Positions 1 through 10,950 of a stretch of 64,000 nt of DNA are shown here, piece after piece (within the stretch, counting starts at the first letter, position 1; each line of letters begins with the position of its first letter). The notes below the pieces were generated by a model. The model searched no databases and was not told the DNA's origin. It saw nothing but the letters and a program-made list of their open reading frames with translations. Position numbers and translations under genes: made by a program. Source of the DNA: Glandiceps talaboti (taxonomy: Eukaryota; Hemichordata; Enteropneusta; Spengelidae). Location of the stretch: NCBI RefSeq assembly GCF_964340395.1, contig NC_135559.1, forward strand, positions 3,125,001-3,189,000. The letters run 5' to 3'.

Positions 1-68
1 AGTATAACATGACATATGGGTACAAAAACAAAGCTGATTCAGCAGAATTACAATTTTTGTTACAAATA

Positions 69-315
69 GGGAACTTGCAATCCAGACTGAGCATGCTCAG
101 ACGCAAAGGACTATGGGATTATCTGTGGTTATCGTAATACCTAATCTGGAGCTACCGATAAAAAAAACTCCCACAATAGTCAGGGTAAACTATGAATTGA
201 TCATTCGTGGTTGCAAACAATGTAACAGTATTATTGTTTACAATACTAATTTATTAGTATTTATTATCTCATTCCCCATGATGCAACATTCAAAATGGCG
301 AGTTTGCAAGTTCCC
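69..315 (+). mobile_element. MITE family A, copy 1
   Basis: Terminal inverted repeats GGGAACTTGCAA and TTGCAAGTTCCC bound 247 bp. The interior contains GAGCATGCTCAG and ATGATGCAACATTCAA. Copies 2 and 3 lie at 33938 and 43703; flanking TA suggests a TA target, as for mariner-like elements. Confidence 0.85.
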
Positions 316-1252
316 AATTACATCACTTCCCTTCTCTGGAATTGCAGATGCACTGTTTGGCTTGTATATCCCCATGTAAGGTTAAAACCATAGATTTCGT
401 TCCTACTCACATTGTTGGAATGCAAATTCTGAGCTATAGCTGTCATACATGATATATATCTTAATTGGAAATTAATTTATCTAAACTATGAATTGTGGAG
501 CTTGCATAGTGATCATATTGCCTAATTATCTAAAAATCATTAATTATGCAAATGAACCATTAAGATTATAAACTACATCAACAAGCTTTTAAGGCCACAT
601 GCACTTCTTTACCATCAATGCATGTACTAAATTATCTGAAATTTAAAGCTTGCATTCTAAAGATATTGCCTAATTATTTATGAAAATTACAAATCGTAAT
701 TAAAAACTAGATAAAAAACTACATCAAACACGTGTGCTATGTTGTGGTTGATGAATGTACATCAACAAGCTTTAGAGTACATGTAATTATCAAAAGTCAA
801 TAATTATGCAAATGACTTATTATTATCAAAAACTATAATAAATGTGCATTTTGTTACCATCAATGAATACAGCAAATTATTTTGAAAGTTGAAGCTTGCA
901 TTCTTTAGATACAGCTTTCTTATTGCCGAAGATGAATAATCTATGGAAATGACTCGATTCATCAAAACTAAAAGCTATGGCAACAAACTTAATAGGATGT
1001 GCACATTATTATGACCAATATATGCACCAAATTATATCAAATTGAAGCTTGCATTCATAAGATAAAGCCTAATTACTAAAAACCATAAATTATGCAAATG
1101 ACTAATTAATATTGGATATTTACCAAACTCTACTCAGTTTTTGTCATTACCATATGGATGATAGATGTTTGGCAAGTTTTGGTAGAATTGATAGAGTAGT
1201 TTTTGAGATATCATGCTAACAGACAGAGACAACAGACAGACAGACCGAGACA

Positions 1253-1253
<1 letters not shown>
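316..1253. other. AT-rich DNA, no gene seen
   Basis: Loosely repeated AT-rich motifs (AATTATGCAAATGA, GAAGCTTGCATTC) recur every 100-150 bases, suggesting an old degraded tandem or interspersed repeat. Probably intron of the lipase-like gene. Confidence 0.5.

Positions 1254-1322
<69 letters not shown>
1254..1322 (+). repeat. (CA)n microsatellite
   Basis: About 34 uninterrupted CA units in the lipase-like upstream intron. Confidence 0.97.
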
Positions 1323-1323
<1 letters not shown>

Positions 1324-1473
1324 GCATAACATTACCTTCACTTAATAGGTAAACATGTGACTGAAAAACTCACAGATCCATATAAACTAATGTTACTATT
1401 AACTGAAATAAGTGAATTGCTTGTAATAGATATCAATAGTGTATAAAGATGAATGTATATACCTTTCATGCAG

Positions 1474-1613
1474 GTTTGGATCCTGCTGGTCCCGGATTTG
1501 AGGGTGAGTCAACAGAGAACCGTCTTGACCCAAGTGATGCTAACAATGTAGATGCCATACACACAGATGGCGATCCACTGGCCCCTGATCTTGGCTTTGG
1601 AATCTGGCAAGAG
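1474..1613 (+). CDS. lipase-like exon with catalytic Asp and His
   Basis: The acceptor is CATGCAG before 1474 and the donor GAG|GTAAGA follows 1613. The exon starts with two bases of a split Gly codon and ends in phase 0. The core is [16 protein letters not shown], typical of PNLIP-family lipases. Confidence 0.9.
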
Positions 1614-3112
1614 GTAAGAAATCCTTATTTTCCATGAAGTTTTTTAATTTCTAAACTGGGAGTTGACTTTACAAATTGCATGGTATTAATGTTGATTATG
1701 TAACAACAAATTAAGCCTAGGCCTCATATAGGTCATGTGTTAGCAAAGCAATTAACAAATTATATCCTGTGTGTGACTAAATTATTTGGCAGTTCCAGAT
1801 ATCATATTAGCTCTATATTGTAACTATACTCTTTCTATAGTCTGTATCTACCAATGACTGTGTTTACTCTTATGCTAATTTCTCCTTTCCCAATTATTAT
1901 TTCCCCTCTTTCCATGCTTCTTCCATGTTATTCATAAGGTTGGACATGTTGACTTCTATCCCAATGGTGGCAGGGATCAACCAGGCTGTACTGGACCAGG
2001 AAGCGGTAAGAATTGATCATCCTCTGGTATAGACCATTGCTTAGTTCATTTCATCAAATATCCCCTCCAGTATTGAGATAATCTAGATGCTATCCGTGGC
2101 TATGAATCTTTTCTCACATCTAGCTCAGTGAGGTCCTGAGATGAAATTTCAAATTCAAACAAAGCCACCCACACATACTATGTTCAGACCACAAGTGTTA
2201 GTATCACTCTGAGGTGACACAAAGTAGTAAAACTACTAAGCTGGATTTCGGACTATACGCACACTGAATTTTTGTACCTGACAAAGTTCACATACCAATG
2301 TCATCCAATATTAGTATAGCCTTCATTTGTTCCAATCATTTTGCAGTGACCCTGAAATTTAACCCTGGAACCTTCCTTACCTAGGAAACTACTTGTATTA
2401 ATCAAATGGAATTTTGTGTCAGACACAAAAGATAAGTCGACTCCCTTGTACCTGAATTTAACCCTACTCAGAGTCAATATTAACTGTTCATATTTGGGGT
2501 TTTATGTTGGGTAAGACTAGAGTTGACTCATCTGGCCATGGTTAAGTGAGAACCCCCTAACAGTCATTGACATCATGTCTATGTTAATCAATCACAGGCA
2601 GGGTCTTGTTGCTTGGTATATGTGCATACATATATTGAATGTCTAGTCACTTGCTTATCGATCCCTGTTGTTACCTTGGCAATATGCACCACCATTTGGC
2701 TGTTCAGTATGAATTGACTGTATAACACCTCAAAGGTTGATACCATAGTCATGTGTCTCGGTTTAGTTGAAATAACAAACTACATTAATGGGTAGATTTC
2801 TCGGAATTTGGGTAGCACATACCTATGCTAAATCTGTCTGCAAACATTTTTACGAGTGATTTTCAGGTTTTTTTCAACTTATCTAATTCTCTTGATTTCA
2901 TTTCAGAGGTCTGTGATCATGGCCGTTCTCATGAGTATTATCATGAGTCTATCCGCAGTAGTTGCTTATTCACATCTTACCCCTGTGATAAGGAGGATGT
3001 GTGCTCTTCCTGTGGATCAGGGTGCAATTACATGGGATACCCTGCCAACAAGGTGCCCTCTGGTACCTTCTACACGACAACCAGGTCAAGCTCTCCTTTT
3101 TGTCAGGGATAG
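1474..3112 (+). CDS. pancreatic-lipase-family gene, last three coding exons (5' part outside window)
   Basis: Three exons (1474-1613, 1939-2005, 2907-3112) join in phase and read as the end of the catalytic domain of a secreted neutral lipase of the PNLIP family. Members hydrolyse triglyceride or phospholipid ester bonds with a Ser-Asp-His triad. The first exon opens with (G)LDPAGPGF, which holds the triad Asp, and contains [11 protein letters not shown] with the triad His. The second has [11 protein letters not shown]. The third has the Cys-rich end [14 protein letters not shown] and GCNYMGYPA. The Ser motif (GHSLG in the family) must lie left of the window. The protein stops right after the lipase domain, so there is no C-terminal PLAT domain as in vertebrate pancreatic lipase. 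The gene converges on MED12. Substrate preference cannot be read from this part. Confidence 0.9.
1939..2005 (+). CDS. lipase-like exon, [11 protein letters not shown] segment
   Basis: This 67-base exon lies between CATAAG|GT and GCG|GTAAGA. It encodes [17 protein letters not shown], the conserved strand after the catalytic His in pancreatic lipases, and ends in phase 1. Confidence 0.9.
2085..2600 (+). mobile_element. related inverted-repeat element, left part, in lipase-like intron
   Basis: GATGCTATCCGTGGCTATGAATC and GAGGTCCTGAGATGAAATTT match the element at 31318. TATGTTAATCAATCACAG at 2581-2598 matches its next segment. The right inverted end was not found. Confidence 0.65.
2907..3112 (+). 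CDS. lipase-like terminal exon
   Basis: The acceptor is TTTCAG before 2907, and G+AG forms the Glu codon before [15 protein letters not shown]. Seven cysteines follow the family spacing. The stop TAG is at 3110-3112. The expected PLAT domain does not follow. Confidence 0.9.
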
Positions 3113-3216
3113 TCAGATACAAACGTCTCGCATATGAATAAGTTACATCAAATTTACCTTTACTGAATGCAATATTCTGAATAGTTTCAGACTTTTCATT
3201 CAGTTTCAATGATTTG

Positions 3217-3222
3217 AATAAA
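3217..3222 (+). promoter_or_regulatory. polyadenylation signal of the lipase-like gene
   Basis: AATAAA lies 105 bases past the stop codon, with a GT-rich stretch (TTGTGTTTGTGTCC) about 20 bases further on. This is the usual layout of a cleavage site near 3240. Confidence 0.7.
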
Positions 3223-3754
3223 CTTGAAGGAAACAAAAGTAGTTGTGTTTGTGTCCTCTTTCTTGTGTTGTACTGATCATAATTATTGTTGATTCCATCA
3301 AGTCAGTTGAATGACAGCAGATTGCAATATTAGTCCATGAGCCAGACCCTGATTTTTAGCCAATTCGTACCAAAATGAGGTACCAAATGAAACATTACTT
3401 TTCTAAAACCAATTTTTCTCTAGATTTCAAAAATGCTTGATGGACATCTGTGTTTGGTAGCTCTCTAGTAGTAATCTTCATTTAAAGTTACATAACACAT
3501 AATAAACAAGTCATTGAGAATGACATATCCCCGCTATGATTGGGTTTTAAGGAACTGGCAGTTTATGTTGTCATTTTCTTGATATCACTACTCTGATCAC
3601 ACAACAACACTTGTGACCCTAAATCAAACAGACTTAGATATGTTGTGTCTGCTCGTTGGACATGGGACATGCCTACTCTTCAAGATGATGTCATGGAATA
3701 AACCATTCAACAATACAGGATGGGTCGGGTACGGGGGGGGGGGGGGGGGAACCT

Positions 3755-4316
3755 GTTCAAGCATGTAAGTTATGGCTTTGGACATGAAAACTGTGCCAAC
3801 AAAATGGCTGCCAGGCAGCCATATCCGATTGTATCACGAAGAAAATGAATATGCACATGTATGTCATAGAACTCTGTGCTAATACCAACTTTGAATGAGA
3901 TCTGTTCAAGCATGTCTGAGTTATGGCTTTGAACATGGAAAATTCACAAACAAAATGGCTGCTAGGCGGCCATATTGGATAGTATCACAACAACAATGAA
4001 CATGCACATGTATGTCATAGAACACTGTCCTAATACCAACTTTGAATGAGAAGCATGTATGAGTTATGGCTTTGGACAGGGAAAATTCGCAAACAAAATG
4101 GCTGCTTGGTTGGCCATATTGGATCGTATCATAAAACATATGTATGCCATAGCATGTTGCCCCTGTACTAAGTTTGAAAAAAATTGGTCCAGGCATCTCC
4201 AAGAAACAGCTGCGGACGGATGGATGGACGGACGGAGGGACGGACAGAGGGATGGACAGACAGACGGAACCCAATCCATAAGTCCCCGTCTGACTTCGTC
4301 CGGTGGGGACTAAAAA
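3755..4316 (+). repeat. three 140-bp direct repeats ending in a GGAC-rich tail
   Basis: GAGTTATGGCTTTGGACA, AACAAAATGGCTGC and CATGTATGTCATAGAAC recur at about 3765, 3905 and 4050. The last copy ends in CAGCTGCGGACGGATGGATGG and a short hairpin (AGTCCCCGTC ... GGTGGGGACT). It looks like an interspersed element with a simple-repeat tail. Confidence 0.6.
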
Positions 4317-4804
4317 CTACCTAAGTATTAGTGGTAGAGCCAAGGACCTAGAATATAGAGTTCGAATTTTAATCATTGTGCTGTATTTATGCATAATATT
4401 AAAAAGTTGCATAATTTCCAAAAGCTACTCATTTGGAATGTCCACCAAGCATTTTTGATATTAGAATAGCATTATACCTCACTGTTGAAAATATCGTTTG
4501 GTATCACTTTTTGGTACAATCACCCTATCTGGCTCATGGACTAATTGTCAGGCAGACAAACACAGCAAAGGTGCACACCAGACAGACGGACACTTTCCAA
4601 AGCATATAGCACTACAGAACTAGTTCAATTGTGCTAAAAATAGACAACAGAACTTTTTGTTGCACTTTTGTTGTATTTATTCTGAATACATCAAATTAAA
4701 AATGTTGGTACAATTTATATTAGGTATAACAAGCAGGATATACATGTACATCATAACCATTACTATGACTTCTTGTTGAAATCCAATTTCAAGATACTTT
4801 CTTA

Positions 4805-5158
4805 TTAAAGTGGCCATATGGATGAGAATTTGGTATTTATTTTGGATTTTTATTTGATAAAACAGCTTCACTATGTTTTTCTACTTGAAAAAATAATGTG
4901 AAATAACATATACCAAGTCCATGTTCACATCTTGATAAACGGCAAAACATTAAACAATGTGTAAAATGTTTGTTATTGTATGTACAATAACAAACTTTTT
5001 ACACTTTGTGCATCTTTTTGCAATATATTGATTTATGAACATGGACTTGGTATATGTTATTTCACATTATTTTGGCAAGTAGAAAAACATGGTGAAGCTG
5101 TTTTATCAAATAAAAATCCAAAATAAATACCAAATTCTCATCCATATGGCCACTTTAA
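4805..5158. mobile_element. 354-bp near-perfect palindrome with TTAA ends
   Basis: The left arm, from TTAAAGTGGCCATATGGATG, is mirrored by the right arm ending CATCCATATGGCCACTTTAA. Pairing continues through AACATATACCAAGTCCATG to the centre (TATTGTATGTACAATA). Likely a foldback element using TTAA. Confidence 0.8.
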
Positions 5159-5213
5159 ACTATGAAGAGAGGAAACATTAGTAGTTGTAAACATTGGCTA
5201 TTTTAGCTAGTGC

Positions 5214-5659
5214 TTAAAGGTACATGGTCAGCAAATTTTTCAACATTTTTTTTCCAAATAAAAGGTAACTTATATTTTACCGGTAGTACTTTCACCAGTG
5301 GCTGCTGGTTTTTAGACTAGTGATAGTGAATGAATAAACTGCTGTGATACCGTAATCTAATAAATAAAATGATGTCATTTTATTCATTCAGTATGAGAAT
5401 ACAGTATCACAGCAGTTAATATGGTAGGAGTTTTGCCAGTGACTGCACTGGTTTTTAGCTAAGTGACAGTGAATGCTAAAATATAAGTAACCTTTTATTT
5501 GGAATCAAAAATGGTAAAAAAAAATAATTGCAAGTTTTGCCAGTGACTACACTGGTTTTTAGCCAAGTGACAGTGAATGCTAAAATATAAGTAACCTTTT
5601 ATTTGGAATCAAAAATGGCAAAAAAAAATAATTGCAAGTTTCAGACCATGTCCCTTTAA
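5214..5659. mobile_element. inverted-repeat element TTAAAGG-ACATGGTC with an internal 110-bp duplication
   Basis: TTAAAGGTACATGGTC on the left and GACCATGTCCCTTTAA on the right. Inside, TTTTGCCAGTGAC through TTTATTTGGAATCAAAAATG occurs twice, and an inverted match of part of it is on the left. Confidence 0.75.
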
Positions 5660-6867
5660 TCATCTAGAAAAACATTTCATCTTTTGCAATTGCTGTTTTA
5701 CTTAGCAGTGTGTGACCAATATTACTGACTAATTATGAGCAAAATTACAACCACTGCTTCATTTTCTTTCACGAGTCCCTTGGCTTCATTGTTTACAATA
5801 CTCAAGTACTTATAAACAAATTGAGTTTTAGCAAGACCAGTAAATGAGGATAGGTGTATGGAACAAGTGAAGAACTACAGCTGTTTTATTTTGTGAAGTA
5901 GCCCACAAAGAATTATTACAGCATAATACAACCATTATAGAACTTGTCTCATATGGACTTTACTAGCTGTACATATTTGAATGTTTCGTTGACAGTGCGA
6001 ACAGGTGACTGGGCAGTCTATGGAAAGAATTTTTTATTATGAATTACATATGCAAAATACAGATGCTGATAGCACACATGCACATAAAATATTACATTGT
6101 GAACACTTAAGTTTTTTGTTTGTATCTTCCTTGTTTCATCTGACAGTGATGTTGATTTGTGTTCACAGTGAGATAAAATATTATTCTGTATGCTTGCATG
6201 TTATCAACGTCTGTAATTTATGTAATTTGTAATTTAAAAAAACTTGCGCGAGACATACACAAACATCATGTCATCGAAATTGAAACGCTATACTCATCGC
6301 TAGTTTGGTAGTAGATTACAATATGTTGAGCCACATTTGGTCAAAAACAAATAAAATTATCTGATTCTCACCTCAATCTTGTACAAACTCAGTGAATGTA
6401 AGGCCATACTACTCTGTGTCAAAAAAAACAAGTCTAGAATACACCTGAGGGAGTGGTTTTCATGAAAACCAAAATATAACATATCTTTGGGAATGTTCAT
6501 ACACTGGAAAGAAAACTTGAAGCAAGTCCACTCCAAAATTACAGGGGTTCATTACAAAGAAAACAGACTATGTATTACAATTCCAAAAATATTACTATGC
6601 AGTTTGGCAGCCATTCTAGAGTGAAAGAGAAACAACTCTGCCCTTTGGTTTCAAGAATATATATGGCAACTCAAATCAAGGTAAACATAAAACTGTTGCA
6701 ATTTGAAAATGCAAACATTATAACTGCAACTGTACTAGAACAAACAATAGCACAAAGAATCCTTTTTTTATGGTAGGTTTCAAAACATCTTGCAAATAAA
6801 GGGGCTGGACAAACAAATTTCATGTTTCATCAATTCAAGCAACAAACTTGCAGTGAGAAATGTAGGT
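5660..6867. other. intergenic DNA, nothing recognised
   Basis: Short open frames only, with no similarity I recognise. AT-rich single-copy-looking sequence between convergent genes. Confidence 0.5.
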
Positions 6868-7165
6868 TACGACTCTGGTAATTGAGTCTTCAGTTTATTA
6901 AGATGGGTGCAAACTAGCGGTTCCACTGTTGTGCAATTCTAATCACCCTGTGATCAAGATAGTGTAAATATTGGAAGTACTAAAACAGTACACTGCAAGT
7001 TAATGGAAGTCTGTCAATAAAACTCTGCAATGCCTCCCTACTTAGACTATAATTAAACCAATGTCCATTCAATAGCTTATCACTGTTGTATCAAGATGTT
7101 GCAACAATAGTTTTAGTTTGTGTCTATCTTCATGAAAGGCTTAATTTCCAGAGTAATATCATACC
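6868..7165 (+). mobile_element. inverted-repeat element family D, copy 1
   Basis: GACTCTGGTAATTGAGTCTTC on the left and GGCTTAATTTCCAGAGTAAT on the right are inverted repeats. The interior has AACAATAGTTTTAGTTTGTG. Confidence 0.7.
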
Positions 7166-7289
7166 CTTTGCAACACTGACATGTCAGAAAGATGTCCCAT
7201 ACTGCAATCAGAGAAAGTATTACACAAAACAAGTGGAAGCATTCAAACTGAAAACACAGCCTAGTTAATAGTCTTATACATGTACATAC

Positions 7290-9312
7290 ATTTCTGTCAT
7301 CAGTTCTGCTGTATTACATCACAGCAGAATGTGTTTTGTCATCAGTTCTGTAGGTCTACATCATGACAATGCACATGTAAGTCATCAGTTCTATTGTATT
7401 ACATCACAGCAGAAGGTGCTATGTCATCAGGGGTGCGTTCGATTTGCCCAATCACAATTAATTTGACGTCATTTCTGGAAACGAGGTTGTAAACAAAATG
7501 CTCAATCACGATCATGATTATTTACATGTAAACTTTTTTTAAAGTTTCACACATTACCGATAAATTAAATGATTTTACATCATCAAGATGATTACAATGA
7601 TAAATTATAAATCTGACTGAACACAAATTATTTACATCATGTTTTTCGTCATATCTAACTTGCTGTCAGTCACGGTGATCCCCCTATGATTACATTGTCC
7701 GTCATCTTGTAATCACGTCAATCATGGTTCGGGGCATGATTACTGTGATTACCAATCATGATTGTGATCGATTAATCATGATTATTATTGTGCAAATCAA
7801 ACATGCCCCAATTCTGTAGTTCTACATTACAGCTGTCTGTCTATGTCACCAGTTCCGTAGTTCTACATCACAGCGGTGTCTGTCTATGTCATCAGTTCTG
7901 TAGTTCTACATCACAGCGGTGTCTGTCTATGTCACCAGTTCCGTAGTTCTACATCACAGCGGTGTCTGTCTATGTCATCAGTTCTGTAGTTCTACATCAC
8001 AGCGGTGTCTGTCTATGTCACCAGTTCCGTAGTTCTACATCACAGCGGTGTCTGTCTATGTCACCAGTTCCGTAGTTCTACATCACAGCGGTGTCTGTCT
8101 ATGTCATCAGTTCTGTAGTTCTACATCACAGCGGTGTCTGTCTATGTCACCAGTTCCGTAGTTCTACATCACAGCGGTGTCTGTCTATGTCATCAGTTCT
8201 GTAGTTCTACATCACAGCGGTGTCTGTCTATGTCACCAGTTCCGTAGTTCTACATCACAGCGGTGTCTGTCTATGTCACCAGTTCCGTAGTTCTACATCA
8301 CAGTGGTGTCTGTCTATGTCACCAGTTCCGTAGTTCTACATCACAGCGGTGTCTGTCTATGTCACCAGTTCCGTAGTTCTACATCACAGCGGTGTCTGTC
8401 TATGTCACCAGTTCCGTAGTTCTACATCACAGCGGTGTCTGTCTATGTCACCAGTTCTGTAGTTCTACATCACAGCGGTGTCTGTCTATGTCACCAGTTC
8501 CGTAGTTCTACATCACAGCGGTGTCTGTCTATGTCACCAGTTCCGTAGTTCTACATTACAGCTGTCTGTCTATGTCACCAGTTCCGTAGTTCTACATCAC
8601 AGCGGTGTCTGTCTATGTCACCAGTTCCGTAGTTCTACATCACAGCGGTGTCTGTCTATGTCATCAGTTCTGTAGTTCTACATCACAGCGGTGTCTGTCT
8701 ATGTCACCAGTTCCGTAGTTCTACATCACAGCGGTGTCTGTCTATGTCACCAGTTCTGTAGTTCTACATCACAGCGGTGTCTGTCTATGTCACCAGTTCC
8801 GTAGTTCTACATCACAGCGGTGTCTGTCTATGTCATCAGTTCTGTAGTTCTACAATACAGCGGTGTCTGTCTATGTCACCAGTTCTGTAGTTCTACATCA
8901 CAGTGGTGTCTGTCTATGTCACCAGTTCTGTAGTTCTACATCACAGTGGTGTCTGTCTATGTCACCAGTTCCGTAGTTCTACATCACAGCAGTGTCTGTC
9001 TATGTCACCAGTTCTGTAGTTCTACATTACAGCAGTGTCTGTCTATGTCACCAGTTCTGTAGTTCTACATCACAGCGGTGTCTGTCTATGTCACCAGTTC
9101 CGTAGTTCTACATCACAGCGGTGTCTGTCTATGTCACCAGTTCCGTAGTTCTACATCACAGCGGTGTCTGTCTATGTCACCAGTTCTGTAGTTCTACATC
9201 ACAGCAGTGTCTGTCTATGTCACCAGTTCCGTAGTTCTACATCACAGCAGTCTGTCTATGTCACCAGTTCCGTAGTTCTACATCACAGCAGTGTCTGTCT
9301 ATGTCACCAGTT
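7290..9312. repeat. 43-bp minisatellite, about 35 good copies plus diverged left copies
   Basis: The unit is GTTCCGTAGTTCTACATCAC plus AGCGGTGTCTGTCTATGTCACCA. Regular copies run from 7810. Diverged copies at 7290-7430 are separated from them by an inserted element (7430-7809). It lies downstream of the MED12 stop codon, beyond any likely 3' UTR. Confidence 0.93.
7430..7809. mobile_element. inverted-repeat element inserted in the 43-bp minisatellite
   Basis: GGGGTGCGTTCGATTTGC on the left and GCAAATCAAACATGCCCC on the right bound 380 bp rich in ATCATGATT palindromes. Both flanks are minisatellite units, so it entered an existing array. Confidence 0.8.
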
Positions 9313-10655
9313 ATAAATTTAATTTAGCCAACATTTATCTTCAATCAACAAAGCAATATATGTGACATACTGGTGACTAACATATGTTCAAATCTGAGAA
9401 AGTTCTATACAGAAGACAATCAAATTATATGTCAAGTCAGGTAAATAAATAAGTTTATTATTCTAACAGTACTATCAAATGTTAATCAAGCTGGGAGTCA
9501 TTGTTACCTCTGTGCTCAGTTAAAAAAAAAAGAATCACAAAGACTTGAATGTTCTTTCCTCAACAAATTGTGGGAATAACTACGGATTAACATATGACAT
9601 TATAATAATGTTATTGAGCTATGTTATCAAGTTACAGCATTAAAGCACCTTGGAGTTTGATTTTCTTTAAGACAGCACCAATGAACATATGTTAAAATGT
9701 GACAAGAGGTTGAATAATGAATGACAAGGAAAGAAACTCTCTGACAAGAAATGATTGGTGAATACAGAAATAGTGTACTTCGTTTGGGTAATACAATGGC
9801 AGCCAGTTAAATAGAAACAAAATCTGGCAAAATCTTCATTAAGACTGCTACTTTTCGTTGTCTGGCTCAACAAACATCTCACTGAAAATCTTTAGACACA
9901 TTGCTACATCTTATCATCTGGCAACAACAATTGAAAGAACTCTTGTTACATTTTAATCCATTGACAAGCCTGAGAAAGTATACATTGTTACAAGCTATAT
10001 GATTTGTAACAATGACCTGCTGAGAGAAAAAACAAGGTACCAATATCAATCAGTAAGATTTTTTGTTGAGCCAGATGCTATTTCGTTTTAAGTCAATACT
10101 TCTTTTGTAACACTCAAGGACATTTCGGCATTCACTTAATTGCAATTATTTTTGGTTTGGTACAATCAGTTATATTTTCATGATAATTTTTGCTAACCTG
10201 ATGGTGTCCCGTAAACAAGGTTAAACTTAGTCAGAATGAATAGAAACTTGTACAGCAGAGATGAGTTTTATTACATGTAAGACTATCTAGTTTTATTTCT
10301 TAGTTCCTTTTTTGTATCAACTATCATTTCATTAGTGCAACACCTAAAGGGAATAACTCAAGGGCCAGTGACTGGGAAGTTTTAGTCCACAACATGTAAT
10401 TTGTTCATATCTAAATTTCAGATTACAATGGGTTGTCACTACAAAACTCTGTTGACTTGAAATCATGTCATACACTGGGGGTGTCACTCCTGAAACTTGT
10501 AAATTTCCTTTCAGTTGAATTCAAAGTTATAAACACAGGGGCGTAACTCAATTCATAATGCGTTCAATTCGTGTTCAGTCTAAGGGAATTTCAAGTTGTA
10601 TACTAAAATAACGCTTCTAGCACTGGTTTGTTCAAACATCCACATGGATGTTACT
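9313..10655 (-). other. MED12 3' flank, probable 3' UTR
   Basis: No coding signal. AATAAA on the gene strand occurs at 10267-10272 (384 bases past the stop) and near 9455; either could end the transcript. Confidence 0.45.
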
Positions 10656-10950
10656 TTAAAACTGATTTGGTGGTGGTGGCGGTGGAGGCTGTTGATATGG
10701 ATTATGTTGTTGAGGTGGGACACCCCCTGACATTTGCCGCTGGAGTTGCCTCACTAGTTCAGCAGTCTGTTGTTGCTGTGCTGTCTGCATCTGTTGTTGC
10801 TGCTGCTGGGCAAGTAATTGTTGCTGTCTTAAATATGTTTGTCTGTCTTGTTGACTTAGTTGTTGTGCCTGCTGTATGTATGACTGTCCTTGTGATGGCA
10901 GACTTGCACTTCTTGGTAAGCCTGCTCTTTGTTGGATTTGACGCTGAAGT
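10656..10950 (-). CDS. MED12: MED12 coding exon 38, stop codon
   Basis: Residues 2030-2127, Gln-rich, with [14 protein letters not shown] aligned to the last block of human MED12 (TAALVRQLQQQLSN). It ends [10 protein letters not shown] and stop TAA at 10656-10658. Confidence 0.93.
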
